From Thuidium tamariscinum (taxonomy: Eukaryota; Streptophyta; Bryopsida; Hypnales; Thuidiaceae): a DNA stretch of 64,000 nucleotides. How positions within the stretch are numbered: position 1 is the stretch's first letter; each line of letters opens with the position of its first letter. Location: the NCBI GenBank assembly GCA_947034885.2, contig OX344750.2, positions 40,100,821-40,164,820 of the forward strand, read 5' to 3'. Made by a program: the position numbers and the translations under genes. Below are positions 10,027 through 22,735 of this stretch, piece after piece. A model generated the notes under the pieces. It worked only from the letters and a program-made list of their open reading frames with translations. It was not told where the DNA came from and did not search any database.

Positions 10027-12900
10027 AATGTGTTTGAAATGTGCAAAACTTATATATTAATTAAAATAGATGATTAACCCTTTGGAAGTGAGGTAACTAC
10101 TATGTGGTCATTCAGTAGTTGAAAAATATAGTAGTAGTATATTTTATTGGATATGGACTGTAAATCATGAAGTTTAGATGTGACAAGTTTGTAATTTTGT
10201 ACACACAATAAACATGCACTAATCACATTATGAATTGGTTAATAGATATTTCAAGATATGTAAATGTTTAGAGGTGTTTGTAAGGGTATTTGCCTTACAT
10301 TTGGACATTGTTATGAAGAAGAAATTGACAAATAATATAAAAGAAACACAATCAAGAATTTTTTTTGGTTCTAGTGGACTTTGTAGGATGAAGAGGATAT
10401 AGTTAAGACACATGGTTGGATTTCATCTCAAAAGATGATTACAGAAAAAAGCCACATTCTAGTCTCCTATAATTATACAACATTCATGACAATTGTGTGG
10501 TATATGAAAGCTGAGTAATTTTCTTAATAATAAATAGATTAATGACATTTATTAAAACTTTCATACATATCTTTGATTTCTCATATCTTGGTCTTGATCC
10601 TATACAACTAATATATAGATTTTCTAAATTATTTAATTTTTAGCAAAGTACTATACATTTTTAACAAATATGAATTCTAAAATCACTAAAAACTATGTAG
10701 GGCATTGTAATAAGTACATGAATAATGTGCCATTTTCAATTCCTAGGTGCATAAACTATTGAAACAATTTACAATCACTTTTGATAATTTTCTTACACAC
10801 TTGTAGCTCACTAAAATTGAACACTTCTAAAATCTTCTTTTGACTATTAAAAAACACTTTAACCAAATATTAATCTTCAAGATGCACAATCCAATGATTA
10901 TAAACATCTCATAATAGTTGAATCTTTAGTATGTGCATAATTCTATATGGTCAAATGAATTAAGCCATTTCATTTATCAACAATAGTGTTAGCACATTTC
11001 AAACAAAAGGTCAAAAAATGTAGTCACTTCTTGCAATAGTATCCTATACACTACAAAATTTTATAATGCAAACTCAATTGTAATTCTTCTATGAGAAATA
11101 ATTGCATTTTTTAACCCAAAATTTCTCACTCATTTAGATAAATTTCTAAAATTTAGAAATAGGTTAGCCTATACATAATACTAGACTCATCTCAAATGAA
11201 CATCCCTAATGTACAAAATGTTTCACTTCTCATTGGTTGCTTTTGAAAAGTTGTAGTGCTTCTAAATCATCAAAGTGCTCATTCAAGCCATTTTTTAGGT
11301 GTTGAAGAATTGAAAGTGTTACTATTAGATTCCTCTACTTTGTATTAGACATTTGGAAGATTACAATAATTTGATAACATAGGTTAAACTCAATACCTTG
11401 TTGGTGAACTCAAATTTGTATATCGGTATTACTACAAATGACATATTATATGTATTCTCTTTTTGGTCAAGTACAATTTCCATGGAAATTAATATATATT
11501 TAGAATAAACTTTAGAACAATCAAAATTTTGACTACTATATAACCTTGTTGACAAACCACTCTTCATATACTTTGAAATAAACAAATCCTTGACAAACCA
11601 TTCTTCATTCTACTCAATGTTACTTTCAATATAAAATTACTTTGAACTACATTTTTTTTTTAAAATTGTAATTTTTTGTAAGGGTAGCTCAAGCAATTAT
11701 CACATTATTAAACCAATATAAAGTAAGATATAAAGTAAATATTTCTTCAAATAAAAAGGTATAGCCTAAAATAATTGTCTTTTAGAAGCAACACTAATTA
11801 AAATGAAAAATGTAATCACCCTTACTTTTATGACTTAACACTTGTAAATTTAATTTATTTTTAATTCAAAATGGGTTAGCCTATAATGCTCAACACTACA
11901 TGAAAGAATGGTTTGATGAACATTTTGAGAAGTGCAACTCATCCAATTCAATCATTGAAGCAACTAAGAAAATCAAGGAATATAACAATGGAATATTTCA
12001 AGAAAGAATGTTGTACATGAATTATGAATCAATGATGTAGATATTTCTAGTTACAAATGTTCATAATGATATTTTTAATGATTTTAGTATCTTTAATCCA
12101 AGCACTTAGTAATTAAATCTTGTGAAACAAGAGCAAAGAACAAAAGAAAAGGGAATGAGTATTATGCTTGCTTTGAATGAATATTTAGCAAACATACTCA
12201 GCAGAGCAAAGAAATGACTCGATTACAGTGTCCAACACAGTACCATTTCAAAAATTTAACAAAAACAGCTGATAAAATTCGGACGCCAAAAGTGATTGAA
12301 CAAGCCATTCTCCATCTCTCACTCCAGTGTTTCATTCTTCCCCACCACCAACTTCCCAAGCTGCGCAGAATTGTACCAAACGATGAAACAAAATTGAATC
12401 TCAAAAATAAACATCGCATATTGCCCTTCGATCTCCATGAGGTAAATGGAAAAGACGCATGAAGAACAACATTCTGCACCGCCTACCTAAGAAAAATTAA
12501 GATAGCTCAATCCACAAGATGATTGCTAAAAATTTAATGGTTGAAGAAGTCAGATTCCTTGCTCAACTCAGAAAATTAGATTTGCCCAACCAACATGTGT
12601 TACCAACAACCTATATTCACCTACGATATGACCAGGTATCGTGGAAGCCAGATACTCGTTGAATCTTGGAATTCAGAACCCTAACCCTAAACCCTAAGAA
12701 ATATGGCATAGTAGGTTCAATTTGTCCAGGAGTACCTGCCCTTTGCCAGATGTCCCTCTCTACAGGCTCCCGGATGTTGTAGTTTGAGGAAATTCGACAT
12801 TCGACTTGTAAAAAATATACTACAAAAGAGATTGTGCACAAATGCCCTAGAGGGATAAGGTCGTAGAATGTGAGCATCTCCTGCGCACCAATATCAGAGG
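10027..12900. other. AT-rich intergenic DNA and CcmH 3' flank
   Basis: 10.0-12.1 kb is AT-rich without recognisable genes. At 12198-12480 overlapping open frames exist on both strands with slightly higher GC, but neither protein resembles anything I know and no splice extension is evident. 12.5-12.9 kb is probably the 3' UTR of the minus-strand CcmH gene. It contains a telobox-like run of CCCTAA units at about 12676-12694. Confidence 0.5.
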
Positions 12901-12907
12901 CCACCTA

Positions 12908-13715
12908 CTAGAGCTTCCAAAGACGGGGCCATGTCCAAGCTCTCCTCTGAGAAGGGGGCAGTACGAGTGATTTGAGCATACGGTGTTCGCTTGGGGAGAG
13001 CGGAATCCCTTCCAACAAAGCGTCTGCCATCCTTCCCACATCTCGCTGCTTCGCCCTTCCCCGATAAAACGTCGTTCCAGCTATCACTCCAATCACCGCC
13101 ACCTGGTTCATTCCAATCAGCCTACTTCAGTTCCAGTGCGACTTGAGATAGAGGATACTAATTCAGTCAATTGAACACATACAGGACTCCTTTGTTTCCC
13201 AATAACAGAGTTGTGGAGAGATCTTTCGAGCCAAATCTGTTGAGATCAAATATTTACCACTATGTAAGAATTCTATATGCAATTTCAAAATGGGAAGTCG
13301 CGTTTGTCCTTCATCAAGAAAGAGCCTGGCTTCACTTACAGGACCTAACCACAGAATCGCCGTTTGAGCATCAAAAGCTGGAGAGTAGAGAATCGATTCG
13401 CCGTACTCCGTGGTGAGCTTTTCGTAAATTTCCTTGTCGCTGCGGCCAGCTCGTATATCGTCTCGAATGACCTGCACACCACCAGTAGCAACAATTGAGC
13501 AACTGAAGCACAAGAGAGGAGTGAATAAAGAGAAAGTTAGAAACGGGATGATGATAGACCTTGCGAAGGCGTACGGCAATATCGGCTGCCGATTCCTCGA
13601 TGGACTGATGGCCGCACTCGAGGCAACGAACGTTGTGAGAAATGTGGCGGGCGCGGGCTTCAACCTGCGCAGTTCGGACGCGATCTTCCACAGAAATGGA
13701 TTCGCCATCTGCCAT
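12908..13715 (-). CDS. CCMH: Cytochrome c maturation protein CcmH (mitochondrial), 3 exons
   Basis: Minus-strand exons 13715-13560, 13471-13340 and 13102-12908 join in phase 0 at both junctions to give 160 aa plus stop, the usual length of plant CCMH. Exon 1 holds the redox motif RCxxC in HNVRCLECGHQSIEES, whose two cysteines are thought to reduce apocytochrome c before haem ligation in the system I (Ccm) pathway of plant mitochondria. Exon 2 continues VIRDDIRAGRSDKEIYEKL and TEYGESILYSPAFDAQTA. Exon 3 starts at the transmembrane segment VAVIGVIAGTTFY and ends with the hydrophilic tail. The N-terminus is short, with no obvious cleavable presequence, as in other plant homologues. A longer open frame runs through intron 1 but breaks the alignment and is a read-through artefact. 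Confidence 0.95.
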
Positions 13716-14394
13716 TGCTGAGGCTACTCACTCTGCAAGAATACGAAGGCAGTCGTTTTGCATGCTGGGAGTTAGTGGCTCCGTCCAAATCCTAACAATT
13801 CCCTGAAGAATCAGTAAATGCGAATGAATCAAGGTACAGAGAAGAAACAAGCATCTCCACCCGCACAAACCCACATTTCTAATCTATCCAAGATAATTTA
13901 TATCTTTGGTCTAGAACCAGAGGTTCACCTATTGACGTACTCTCACACTCCTGATCGGAATTAGTCAGTCTCCGTGCGTCCCAAACCAAACGATTGTAGG
14001 CACGTTCCTACACAATAATCCAGAAACTGCAAAAGCAAGGTAAGAGTGCAAGCAGCCAAGAGCAGGGGCGAAAGAGCAGTCAGCTACTGCCGACCTCAAA
14101 TCACTCACTCTTGCAAAGACTAAGCCACAGATGACACAGGTGATTGTTCGTCATCACACTAACTGACCGACCACCAATTCGACGAGCCCCAAAGCCCAAA
14201 GCCCAAAACTCGGAGTCACACACACGAAGATCAGTAAGGGTCCAAATTTGGCAGGAAGATTGCCATTTCTCAACACTCGACCCGAGCTAAACAAATTTCG
14301 AACCGAGACCAAAGAGAATATCCCCGATCATTCACCACAATAAACGAAGCCCTGGTAAGAAAAAACTGAAATGAGTCAAAGTGGAGTAGGGAAC

Positions 14395-14814
14395 CTGCCC
14401 TCCGTATTTCTTCACACCAAGATTCTTAGGTTTCGAATCACGGCCATTCTGCGTGGAGCCTCCAGCCTTCTTCGTAGTCCACCTTCGGAACTACAAACTG
14501 GACCCCCCTGCTCCTTCGCCCCCTACCACATCTGCCACATACGGCGTCACCACAAGACAATAACACCGCCTCGGAGAATTCAAACGCCACGAACTCAACC
14601 CGCGACTCAAGACGACCTCATAAATATCTGAAGACGATCTCAAACCGCAAATTAGCAAGCGACAGACAGAAGTGACGAAATCGCGAAGGAGGAAAATCTT
14701 CGTCACGAAATCAAAATTCTCACAACAAGTGGAAACCATACCCGCAGTGTGGCTAGTGCGCAGCCAAAACACAGTCTCGGAGAAGCGATTGGCAAGCTGA
14801 GCAACTCGGGCCAT
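14395..14814 (-). pseudogene. Mitochondrial ribosomal protein bL27, 5' gene fragment, copy 2
   Basis: Exon 2 (14490-14395) reads [20 protein letters not shown] and then [12 protein letters not shown], the N-terminal half of mitochondrial bL27. It is preceded by acceptor TAG and followed by donor GT. A proposed exon 1 (14814-14737) reads MARVAQLANRFSETVFWLRT and ends at ...TAGM. Its donor (ATG|GTTTCC) is non-ideal but keeps frame and recreates the M-FRRW junction I recall from plant homologues. Nothing downstream down to the CcmH start resembles the rest of bL27 (the VIPGN...RQRG region), so this is most likely a truncated gene copy. It could still be transcribed as the leader of something else. 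Status as pseudogene is inferred. Confidence 0.72.
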
Positions 14815-14825
14815 GTTCAATCGAA

Positions 14826-16359
14826 TGTCAGCAGCTCAACATTCTGGAGACCTTAGACGCAGAGCAAAACCCTCGCAAAACCCTTGTGTGTGAGCCATTC
14901 CAGGCATGGGTAAAATTGGCCATGCGGGTATGGTTGGCATTTCTGTAGTCGATACCGAAACATACATAACATTCAGTAGCCTTCAGAGAGTCTGCCTTTC
15001 CCTTTCTGAAGCAATGAACGGGGAGTACCGGCATTTAGTTACAAGTTAGCCCGTTGAAATCCAGAATATCCGAATGAAGTTCAAAATCTCAGGAAAAAAA
15101 TAATCATATTAGAGGAAAAAGAAAAGAATATTCTTTATTTTTTTAAGGCCTAGCCGAAAGTATTCTCCAAGTAATCGGTTGGTGCAAGAAAATGTAGGAT
15201 TTTAGCCAGTTAAGCTAAAATTTCTTCCCGGACTGTCCTTTGAAGGCCTTCATGCATCAAAAACATCCAAATGGGGAACTAAAGTGTAATAAAGAAGATT
15301 TGTTTTGTTACTATTTGTACTATAGTTTTTTGCTGTGACCTTGGCACTGACTAACTAAATAAACTTCACCATCTGACAATTTCGACATGTATGACACATA
15401 TAAGTATTTATTGATTTTGGTGTGGAATATTCCACACCTATTCATCTCACGGATGAAATGATGTGGAATATTCCACATCATTTTGTCAAACGAGAGGCAA
15501 GTTGTAGTATTGCTACAGAACGTTATGTAGTCTTCAAATTAGACGTCCAATTAGACTCACAATTAATCTCACAATTAGAGCTCTACGATTGGAATCAATG
15601 ATTTTTTTTTCATTTCTTATGAAGTGCCACATTGGCGATACTTCATTTTATTGTTGAATTCCAAATCTCAACATTCATTAGTATATTGGATAGAAAATAT
15701 CATATTAGCACACAATACATATCTATCATTCTATTTTCATCCATTATATGTCAATTTCATCCATTATTTTTTTTAAATTTGAATTTTATTGGCGATTTCA
15801 TTCAAAATTTTATTTTTTTATTTCCTATAGGTTTGGTGCCAAGTCAAAAAAATTTGTGCAATTTTGTGCCAAATCGCTAGAAAAATAACACTCATTGAAA
15901 TGTGAAAAAATTCCCATCATTGAGATAAAATTAATCCTGAATTGAAGGATGGATTGGTCTTTGTGCAAATCATGTTTTTTAAAACTGTGCAAATCATCTA
16001 TTTTAAAAAATCCAAAAGTATTCATTAAAGACCAAACTACTCTTCATGACCTCCCCTTTTTGCACAAAATTCTAAAGATGAACAATTGTACTTCTATCTT
16101 ACATGCAAGAATATTTTGTCATCCATTGAACATTTAATGTTTGAAGCGATGTTACAAGGTTAAGAATCCCATCAACAACATCTCATGCTCTAGGAAAATT
16201 GTGTAGTTCTTGGTAAATTTGTGGTTTCAGCGGTTGTTCATTGTTGAATGACAGTGTTAGGCTTCTATTACACCCATTCGTTTGCTTTGCTAAATTGGAA
16301 ACCTAGTTGGAGGTTTCATAATCAAATATTGGGTTAGTTTAGGATTTGAAGAAAGTGTA
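14826..16359. repeat. Dispersed repeat (inverse copy of 29.6-29.96 kb) with perfect palindromes
   Basis: Segments about 14960-15014 and 15240-15530 match the reverse complement of about 29690-29960. Between them about 225 bp (15015-15239) is extra here and is bordered by TGAAG on both sides, which looks like an insertion. 15419-15438 and 15460-15479 are two perfect 20 bp palindromes sharing the core TGTGGAATATTCCACA. The other copy has only one. 15600-16350 is AT-rich with weak similarity to 55.76-56.24 kb and no recognisable gene. Confidence 0.6.
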
Positions 16360-16362
16360 GTT

Positions 16363-16633
16363 CACTATAAGAAACCTGTGTTTTAGGTGATGAGCTCTAA
16401 TTTTTTATGACGGATTTTAGGTGATGTCAATGTTGACAATCCAAAATTTTTATGTCAACAAAAATGTCCAATGTAACATTAATGTTAACATAAAAACATT
16501 GGATTATCAACATTGATGTTACATTGGACATTTTTGTTGATATAAAATTTTTGGGTTGTCAACATTGACATCACCTAAAATCCGTCATAAAAAAATTAGG
16601 GTTTGTCACCAAAGACAAGGATTTCTTATAGTG
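16363..16633. mobile_element. 271 bp CACTA-ended MITE, near-perfect hairpin
   Basis: Ends CACTATAAGAAACC and GGATTTCTTATAGTG are inverted. The flanks are GTT on both sides (16360-16362, 16634-16636), a 3 bp target duplication. Because GTT is not a TWA target, CACTA is a better fit than PIF/Harbinger. The body is an inverted repeat with arms of over 100 bases (for example ggtgatgtcaatgttgacaa and its complement near the right end), so a transcript would form a long hairpin. Confidence 0.87.
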
Positions 16634-16636
16634 GTT

Positions 16637-18358
16637 GTTTTATTGATTTGATATCTAATTTACATGGAAAGCCAACATTGTTTGACTTCCTTTTGTACAT
16701 GTATTGAAGTTATACTAGTGAAATTGTAATATAATCTAAACATCTATCTTTAAAATGGTTCAAGCATAGATGATACATGGATTAAAAAAATGTATTATAT
16801 AATGTTGGATGAATTGCAAAGCTTTAGCACATATACAATACAAAGTTGTAAGTGTTATTGTAGTGTTAATGTATACATTGCTTTTGTATGGTTTGATTTA
16901 TTGTAGTGTTTATTATATATTTTTAATTAGTTACTCAAGGTTTAAAAAAAAAATTAAATTAAAAAAAATCAGCCATTTCTAATTTTGTACCTTTTGTAAT
17001 GCATTTAGTATAAATATATGCACTATGAAATTTTGTCTCTTCCATAATTTAATTCTATTTATTCTCAAAACTCATTTTTAAATTCTCAATTTTTCTACCG
17101 AGAATGAAGCTTAATATAAATCATTTTACTTATTTTCAAATTTTCACAACATCTTATTTTCAAGATCCATGTATTACAAATGTAAGTCAAATGCCACAAG
17201 AACCTAGAAAACTATTGCAAAGATTAAAAAAAGTCTTTTATTTCAATATTTTTTCTTATAAAGACCATTTATTTAAAAGAATTCTTTTATGGAATTTTTC
17301 AACATTCCTATAATAAACTAGAGTTCCTCCCAATCCACTTATATGTATAATGAAGTTCCCTTTTCAAAGGAGCATGAAGGGCATATAATAAGTTGGTATC
17401 TATTTTGTTCATAGTCCTTCACAATAAATGTAGGAGTGTAGGTGTGAGAGAGGATGGCAAGTATTTTAGACCAAAAGCACCTACTCTTGAAACAACAAAT
17501 AAGAGTGGGGAATTGAAGGTGTAGTCTAAAGAGGGTAGTACACGCACTTGAAGACAAAAAGTAAAAACCTTATTGATTTCATTTAATTGCAATTGGTAGG
17601 ATTCTAGTGCCAAAAATTGTGATAGAAAGATCTAAAAATTAGGACAATTGCCAAGAATCACGTTAAAAGACAACTAAATGTCAAAGCATTGATTCTTTGC
17701 ATGTAGGTCAAGAGGTTGAAAAGCTTTGTGGTAGACAACAATAGAATGAATGCAAGAAACAATTGTATTATTTGTTGCGTTTTTGGTTCTAGCTGATTTA
17801 GTAATATGAATACTATAAGTATTGTGAGTATTATATAGGGTTCAAAAAAAGAAATGTGGATCGTCTATTGAAATTCAACTTTATGGTTCTGATGACACAT
17901 GGATCCAAAGTCAAGAATCATAAAGTTGCCATAAAAGCAATCTATAGTCACGGATCATAGAAAAAAAGTCTATATTGCACAAAATGTAGGTCCCCACTAG
18001 GACTATATAGTCCTATTGTGTACCATGGAGTCCTACTTGAAGATGGAAGCTCATATTTAAGCTAAAAATTCAAAGTTTCACATTTCTATTTTTGAAAATT
18101 ATTTAAATCATTCAAAAAATTAATATTAAAAATGGCCGTTGTTCCTAACTTAGATCCCTTTTCAAATATTGAAACAAAAATAGAAATTCTATTTTCTATC
18201 ATTCAAGAATCCATTGGGAATGTTGCTCATTTTAGACCCATACTAAATTTTATTGCAATAGGCAATCAAAAATTCTTCTCTTAGAAAGTTTTATTTCTAT
18301 AGTAGGAAATATTCTACAAAATTTCATAATGTAACTTTTCAAAAAAGGTATTCTATAG
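16637..18358. other. AT-rich intergenic DNA, nothing recognised
   Basis: Long homopolymer tracts and small open frames only. No splice-consistent gene, RNA gene or complete repeat is seen. Confidence 0.5.
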
Positions 18359-18359
18359 T

Positions 18360-18586
18360 ACTAATACCCTCCAAATTGTCATTTGTGACATTCAATCAAT
18401 AGTACTATTTTAATATTAAACTATTTTCAAAAATTATGAAAAAATTAGATAAGGTGTATGATAATTATGAGTACCTTCTTATAAATTGTAAGTCATTTGG
18501 AGCGTAAACACAAAAGTTATGGCCAAAAAATAGATCAACACTTAAGTTGTGATGGAAAATAGTACAAATATTTCTTACAATCACCC
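18360..18586. repeat. 3' fragment of the GGGTGATTGC-ended element family
   Basis: This segment matches the last about 230 bp of the complete element at 27685-29095, including the run tggccaaaaaatagatcaac and the end cttacaatcaccc. No left end is found, so it is a truncated copy. From 18587 to about 19690 I see only short unsupported open frames. Confidence 0.7.
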
Positions 18587-20076
18587 AACATCCAAGTTAG
18601 TATCGCCTTGTTCTTTCTCCTTAGTGGAGTTTTCAAGCTTTAGAGTTGACATCATGAAGGTTATTCTTGTGGAAAACCACAAAGAAGAAAATCCTTTGTC
18701 CAATCCATCATCAATCCTAGAGAACATGAAGGGGCATCATTACCCTACAAGTGTTTTTGGAAAACAATGCCTCGATGTTCTTTAATTTAAATGATGATGG
18801 ATTGAATGAAGAATCCTCCTCATAGTATGTCTTGCATGTGCAGGAATAATTCAAAAAACCACCAAAGAGAAGACCACAATGTGACTAACTTGGATGCATT
18901 TGAGTTATTTGTAAAGTACGCTAAACCGGGGTTTAAACCCATGAGTTTAGTGAAAAAGCCGGTTGAGTTAAAAAAAGTTGAAATAAAAATGGGTATGAAA
19001 CTTACTTTCCCATCAAAATGGTGCCTAAAAAAGTTTGGTCCCCACTTTTGAAGTTGTGTAACATAAGTATCTTGCAAAAAAGTTTGACGCTTCAACTATA
19101 GTTGCCTTCTCAACTTCAAAAAAAGTCATACCTAAAGTGGGGGGACTTTACAAATAACTCAATTGTCCACTACAAAGCCTTCTAACCACCAAAACTATAT
19201 GTGAAGACTTGATGCTTCAGTGGTAGGTCTTCCTTCACTGTGATTTTAATGGGCCTATTCTGGTAAGAGTTTGTTTGTTTGAATTAAAGTTACATTGCGA
19301 GTTCACCAAAATTGGTGCCATGTGCTCTTACAAAAGTCCATGGAAATTCCTCCACAAACAATCATTGAAAGCATCAGTTCAAATGCTTCATCCATCAGTT
19401 ATGGAGCTTCATTTGGCCATTGGAAGGAAATAATGACAAATTTGACCATAACTTTCGAAGGAGATGCTCAAATGAAATAGTTCAACGTTTATTAATTCCT
19501 TCAATCATCATGGTCGGGGTAATGGAACATTCAGTACCACCATTGCAAGATTAAAAAAAAAGAAGCCAACTTAAGGATATTCAGTAAATCCCACAAGTTC
19601 AAATCTCTTAGTTATGGAATATTTAATGCATAACTCTTGCCTGTCTTGGAGTACATGTACCAGTTGTTACTTTTGATCATGATTAAGGTAAGAACGTTGC
19701 AAGAGCATTGTACACTTAGTAAAGCGTAGAATTTTTCAAAATATAAACTAATAAATTTTCAATGTTTTACAAAACACAAATTCTTGAAGATCATGCATAT
19801 TGGACGTTCTCAGGGGAAAATTCCTGCCCAACAATACAGCATTTGTTAACAACTTTGGTCACCAAGGTACAAGCAAGTGGAGCTGGAGCATATAAGCATC
19901 ATGAGATAAAAGCATTTAAGCAATTAAGCAATTAAGCAATTCCAAACAAGTGAAAATAAATGCTCACTTAGGTGCTTGACTGCTTGTTTGCATATTAGAC
20001 CGTAGGCAAAGGGTCTATGCATTGTCTCGGTGGCCATCATTTCAATTGTGAAATCATATTTGAGATTTTGGTATCA

Positions 20077-20305
20077 ATGTTTTTGACCCAATAAAATGGC
20101 ATGACATTTCATTAAAATGGCATGACATTTTGTTAAATTGGCATAACATTCCGTTAAAATGGCACATTTTTTTTTCTACCACTAAACCTCTATGTCAAAA
20201 TGGTACACAAAATATGTCAAAATGGCACTTGAAATTTGTCAAAGTGGCACATGGAATATGTCAAAATGGCACCCGGAATACCGCCATTTTAACGAAATTG
20301 ACCAT
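20077..20305. mobile_element. MITE family 1, copy a (left end degenerate)
   Basis: The right end is the family terminus (ggaataccgccattttaacg followed by aaattgaccat). The body has the characteristic aaaatggca repeats and the block tgtcaaaatggcac. The left end is altered and shows no clear match to the ATGGTCAATTTCG terminus, so the left boundary is approximate. A 62 aa open frame inside is repeat-derived. Confidence 0.7.
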
Positions 20306-20726
20306 ATCAATCAATTAAGCTCCCAAACAAGGAGATGTACATCAATAGCGATGAAAGAACTCACCTATAATGAACCAGTCCACAGATTGAATTGCGTTTG
20401 AACACCACATTTAGCACAAGGGCCTCAAATATGATATTACGACTTAAGGGGATGAACGCCAAATGAGAGTGCCAAATGGAATATAATGGCACTCTGTGTG
20501 TTTTAAGTAAAACAAATGGAGCTCTGCAAAGTGCTTTATTTTGTTGGCATACTGCAAAGTTGAAAAATGAACATGAAAACCAAGTAACTGCTAAAACAGG
20601 GAGACACAAATACAGCAACAGTGAATCAGTGATAAACTGAAAGACTGAACTCACTCTTTCGTCACAACCTTGTCCAAGCCACAGCCTACAATGAGCCCAC
20701 ATCTACAATTTCTAGGTAACACACAT

Positions 20727-21004
20727 AAGGTCAATTTCGTTAAATTGGCGGTATTCCACATGCCATTCTGCATGCCATTTTAATGGAACATCTCCTAAAA
20801 TGGAGAAAAAATGTGCTGCAAGATGGTCAAATTTCTGCAAATTTTGATCCTAATATGTTCAAATCACTCATAGTTCATGCATATTCACTCCCCTTGGACC
20901 ATCTTTCTATAAACTTGTTCCTTTTTGTCGGTTCTTTTTATGCCATTTCAATGGAATTTTGTGCCATTTTAGAGGAATACCGCCAATTTAACGAAATTGA
21001 CCAT
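20727..21004. mobile_element. MITE family 1, copy b (TSD ACAT)
   Basis: Left end aaggtcaatttcgttaaatt, right end the complement finishing aaattgaccat. The 4 bp flank ACAT is at 20723-20726 and 21005-21008. It lies in the left arm of fold-back element A. The interior differs from other copies in the middle, but keeps tgccattt repeats near both ends. Confidence 0.85.
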
Positions 21005-21180
21005 ACATGTATAAAGCTCAGAAAGCTTGAGTTCTATTTTGATCTTCGAGAAACTGCAAAGTCAAGAAACCTGACATAAAATCAATTAACAAAGGTGCTG
21101 ACTGCTGAAACAACCAAGGCGACAATTACGTATTGTATGCAACATCAGTGAAATTTTGCAGATCAAACTAGCTTGATCAC

Positions 21181-21363
21181 AACGGATATTTCGTTAAAAT
21201 GGTAGTATGCCACAAACTTGGCATTTTTCAGGTTTAGACCATGTGGTCTAAACTGTATACTGCTCCTAGATTTTAAGACCCTGAAGTTTGAAATCTATAC
21301 CTTTTCTAGAAAATGAATGGGAAAATGGTGAAGGAATACCGCCATTTTAAAGAAATATCTGTT
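21181..21363. mobile_element. MITE family 2, copy a (TSD TCAC)
   Basis: Ends aacggatatttcgttaaaat and its complement finishing gaaatatctgtt, flanked by TCAC at 21177-21180 and 21364-21367. The paralogous arm of element B (near 49850-49880, reversed) has the uninterrupted site gatcattcactac, which confirms a 4 bp duplication. It has no coding capacity. Confidence 0.9.
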
Positions 21364-22404
21364 TCACTCACTACAACCTTGTCTCACCAAACCACACCTC
21401 TACGACATGCACATATATGCACCATATATTCATCCACTCCCAGCGAAAAGGATTCTTTCCGGACGACCAAAACCAAACGAGCTAGTACAGTTCCGTGCAA
21501 AAATTACAAATGCTCAATACTTTGGCCTTTCAATTCCCAGCCATCTACTAATTAAGTCTTCGTCTTTGCACCTAGCTGGAGTCGTCACGATAATACGATA
21601 AGAGAGAGAGAATTTGATTAGCACTTGTAATCAACGGGCACCTGGAACTCCTTCCGGCCTGCCTTGCCTTGAGAGCACAAGCTGAAGTCTCCGATTCGCA
21701 CACTCAATCAGGACATGACATGATATTGTGCAGCTAGCTAGTCTAGAGTCCACAATCACAAGCCGGCACCCTGGTCGGCATGCCAGAGAAGCACATGATG
21801 CAGCACAGAGCAAGAACTAATTAATGGACGTATTGTATTAATTAAGCATGAATACAGTGTATGGATTTGTGTTGCTCAGATCTATGGCTTTGCTACATTG
21901 TTGTTTGTATACATACGCTGGCGCTACTCGCCAGGGGAGAGCCACGTTGTCGCAGCTTCTGGATCGATCATCCCCCTTTTCGTCGGTGATCCAGTCTCGA
22001 CACTGAGTGTGCAAGGTGAACGGAATGGGCGTCCATGTTGTCGTCGACTGATTGAAAGTTTTGTACGTGTGGCGCATAGGCGAAGTTAAAGAGAGACGTA
22101 CTGAGACTGTCTGGTACCGATGAGCAGGCTGGGAGGGTCGTCACATTCATGTCCATGTGAATTTCATTTCGATTTGGAAGTGTGCAGGTCTTCAGGACCA
22201 TTGAAGGCACGATCGATGACTTCCATAACTTCCTACGCAAGGCAAGGCCAGGCACGATATGATCCAGGCATCGCTTCCGAAGTACAGGACCCATGCCGCT
22301 TAATTATCAGACACTCTGACGTACTCAGTCGCTGATCGTCCGGGCCTTGGATGTGATGCCGTCTTGATTTTGATCCACCGATTTGGGCACAGATTGATCC
22401 ACTA

Positions 22405-22735
22405 ACTACAATACGTAACAAGTTAACGTAACAAGCTAACTAGAATGTGCAGGGAAAACAACGGTTTTCAGCAACCTCTTTTGGCATCCATTTTTTGCTA
22501 GTGCATTCAAGCAAAGATTTGAAACATGCTTTAGTAACGTTTCAATTCCATCAAATATGAAAATCTTGAAACAGACTTCAACAAATATGCAACATTTTTT
22601 AGAAACAAGTTAATGTTGACGCACAATTAATAATGTTCACTGTGAACTGCGTTTAGTAGCAAATTAAATGTTGAATGTCAAGTTCTTTGTTATCAAAATT
22701 TAATGTTAGTGTATATTAACTAATTAAAGTGGCTA
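22405..22735. other. Central spacer of fold-back element A
   Basis: This is the single-copy loop between the two arms. Its reverse complement occurs at about 48655-48925 in element B, which shows that A and B are inverted relative to each other. It has no open frame of note. Confidence 0.75.

Noticed and set aside
12198-12479. Overlapping 93 and 82 codon frames on opposite strands
   Set aside because: No recognisable motif, no splice partners and no codon bias. Overlap on both strands suggests chance.
13163-13708. A 181-codon open frame on the minus strand over the CcmH locus
   Set aside because: It runs through exon 1 out of frame and through both introns. Only its middle part matches CcmH, and the spliced model fits the full family length.
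20090-20300. Regularly spaced repeats resembling a CRISPR array
   Set aside because: Units are degenerate, without unique spacers, lie inside a transposable element with TIRs, and the DNA is eukaryotic.
20130-20318. Open frames with repeated MSKWHT-like peptides, as also at 42152 and 42883
   Set aside because: They are translations of the ~20 bp units of MITE family 1 and recur only with that repeat.
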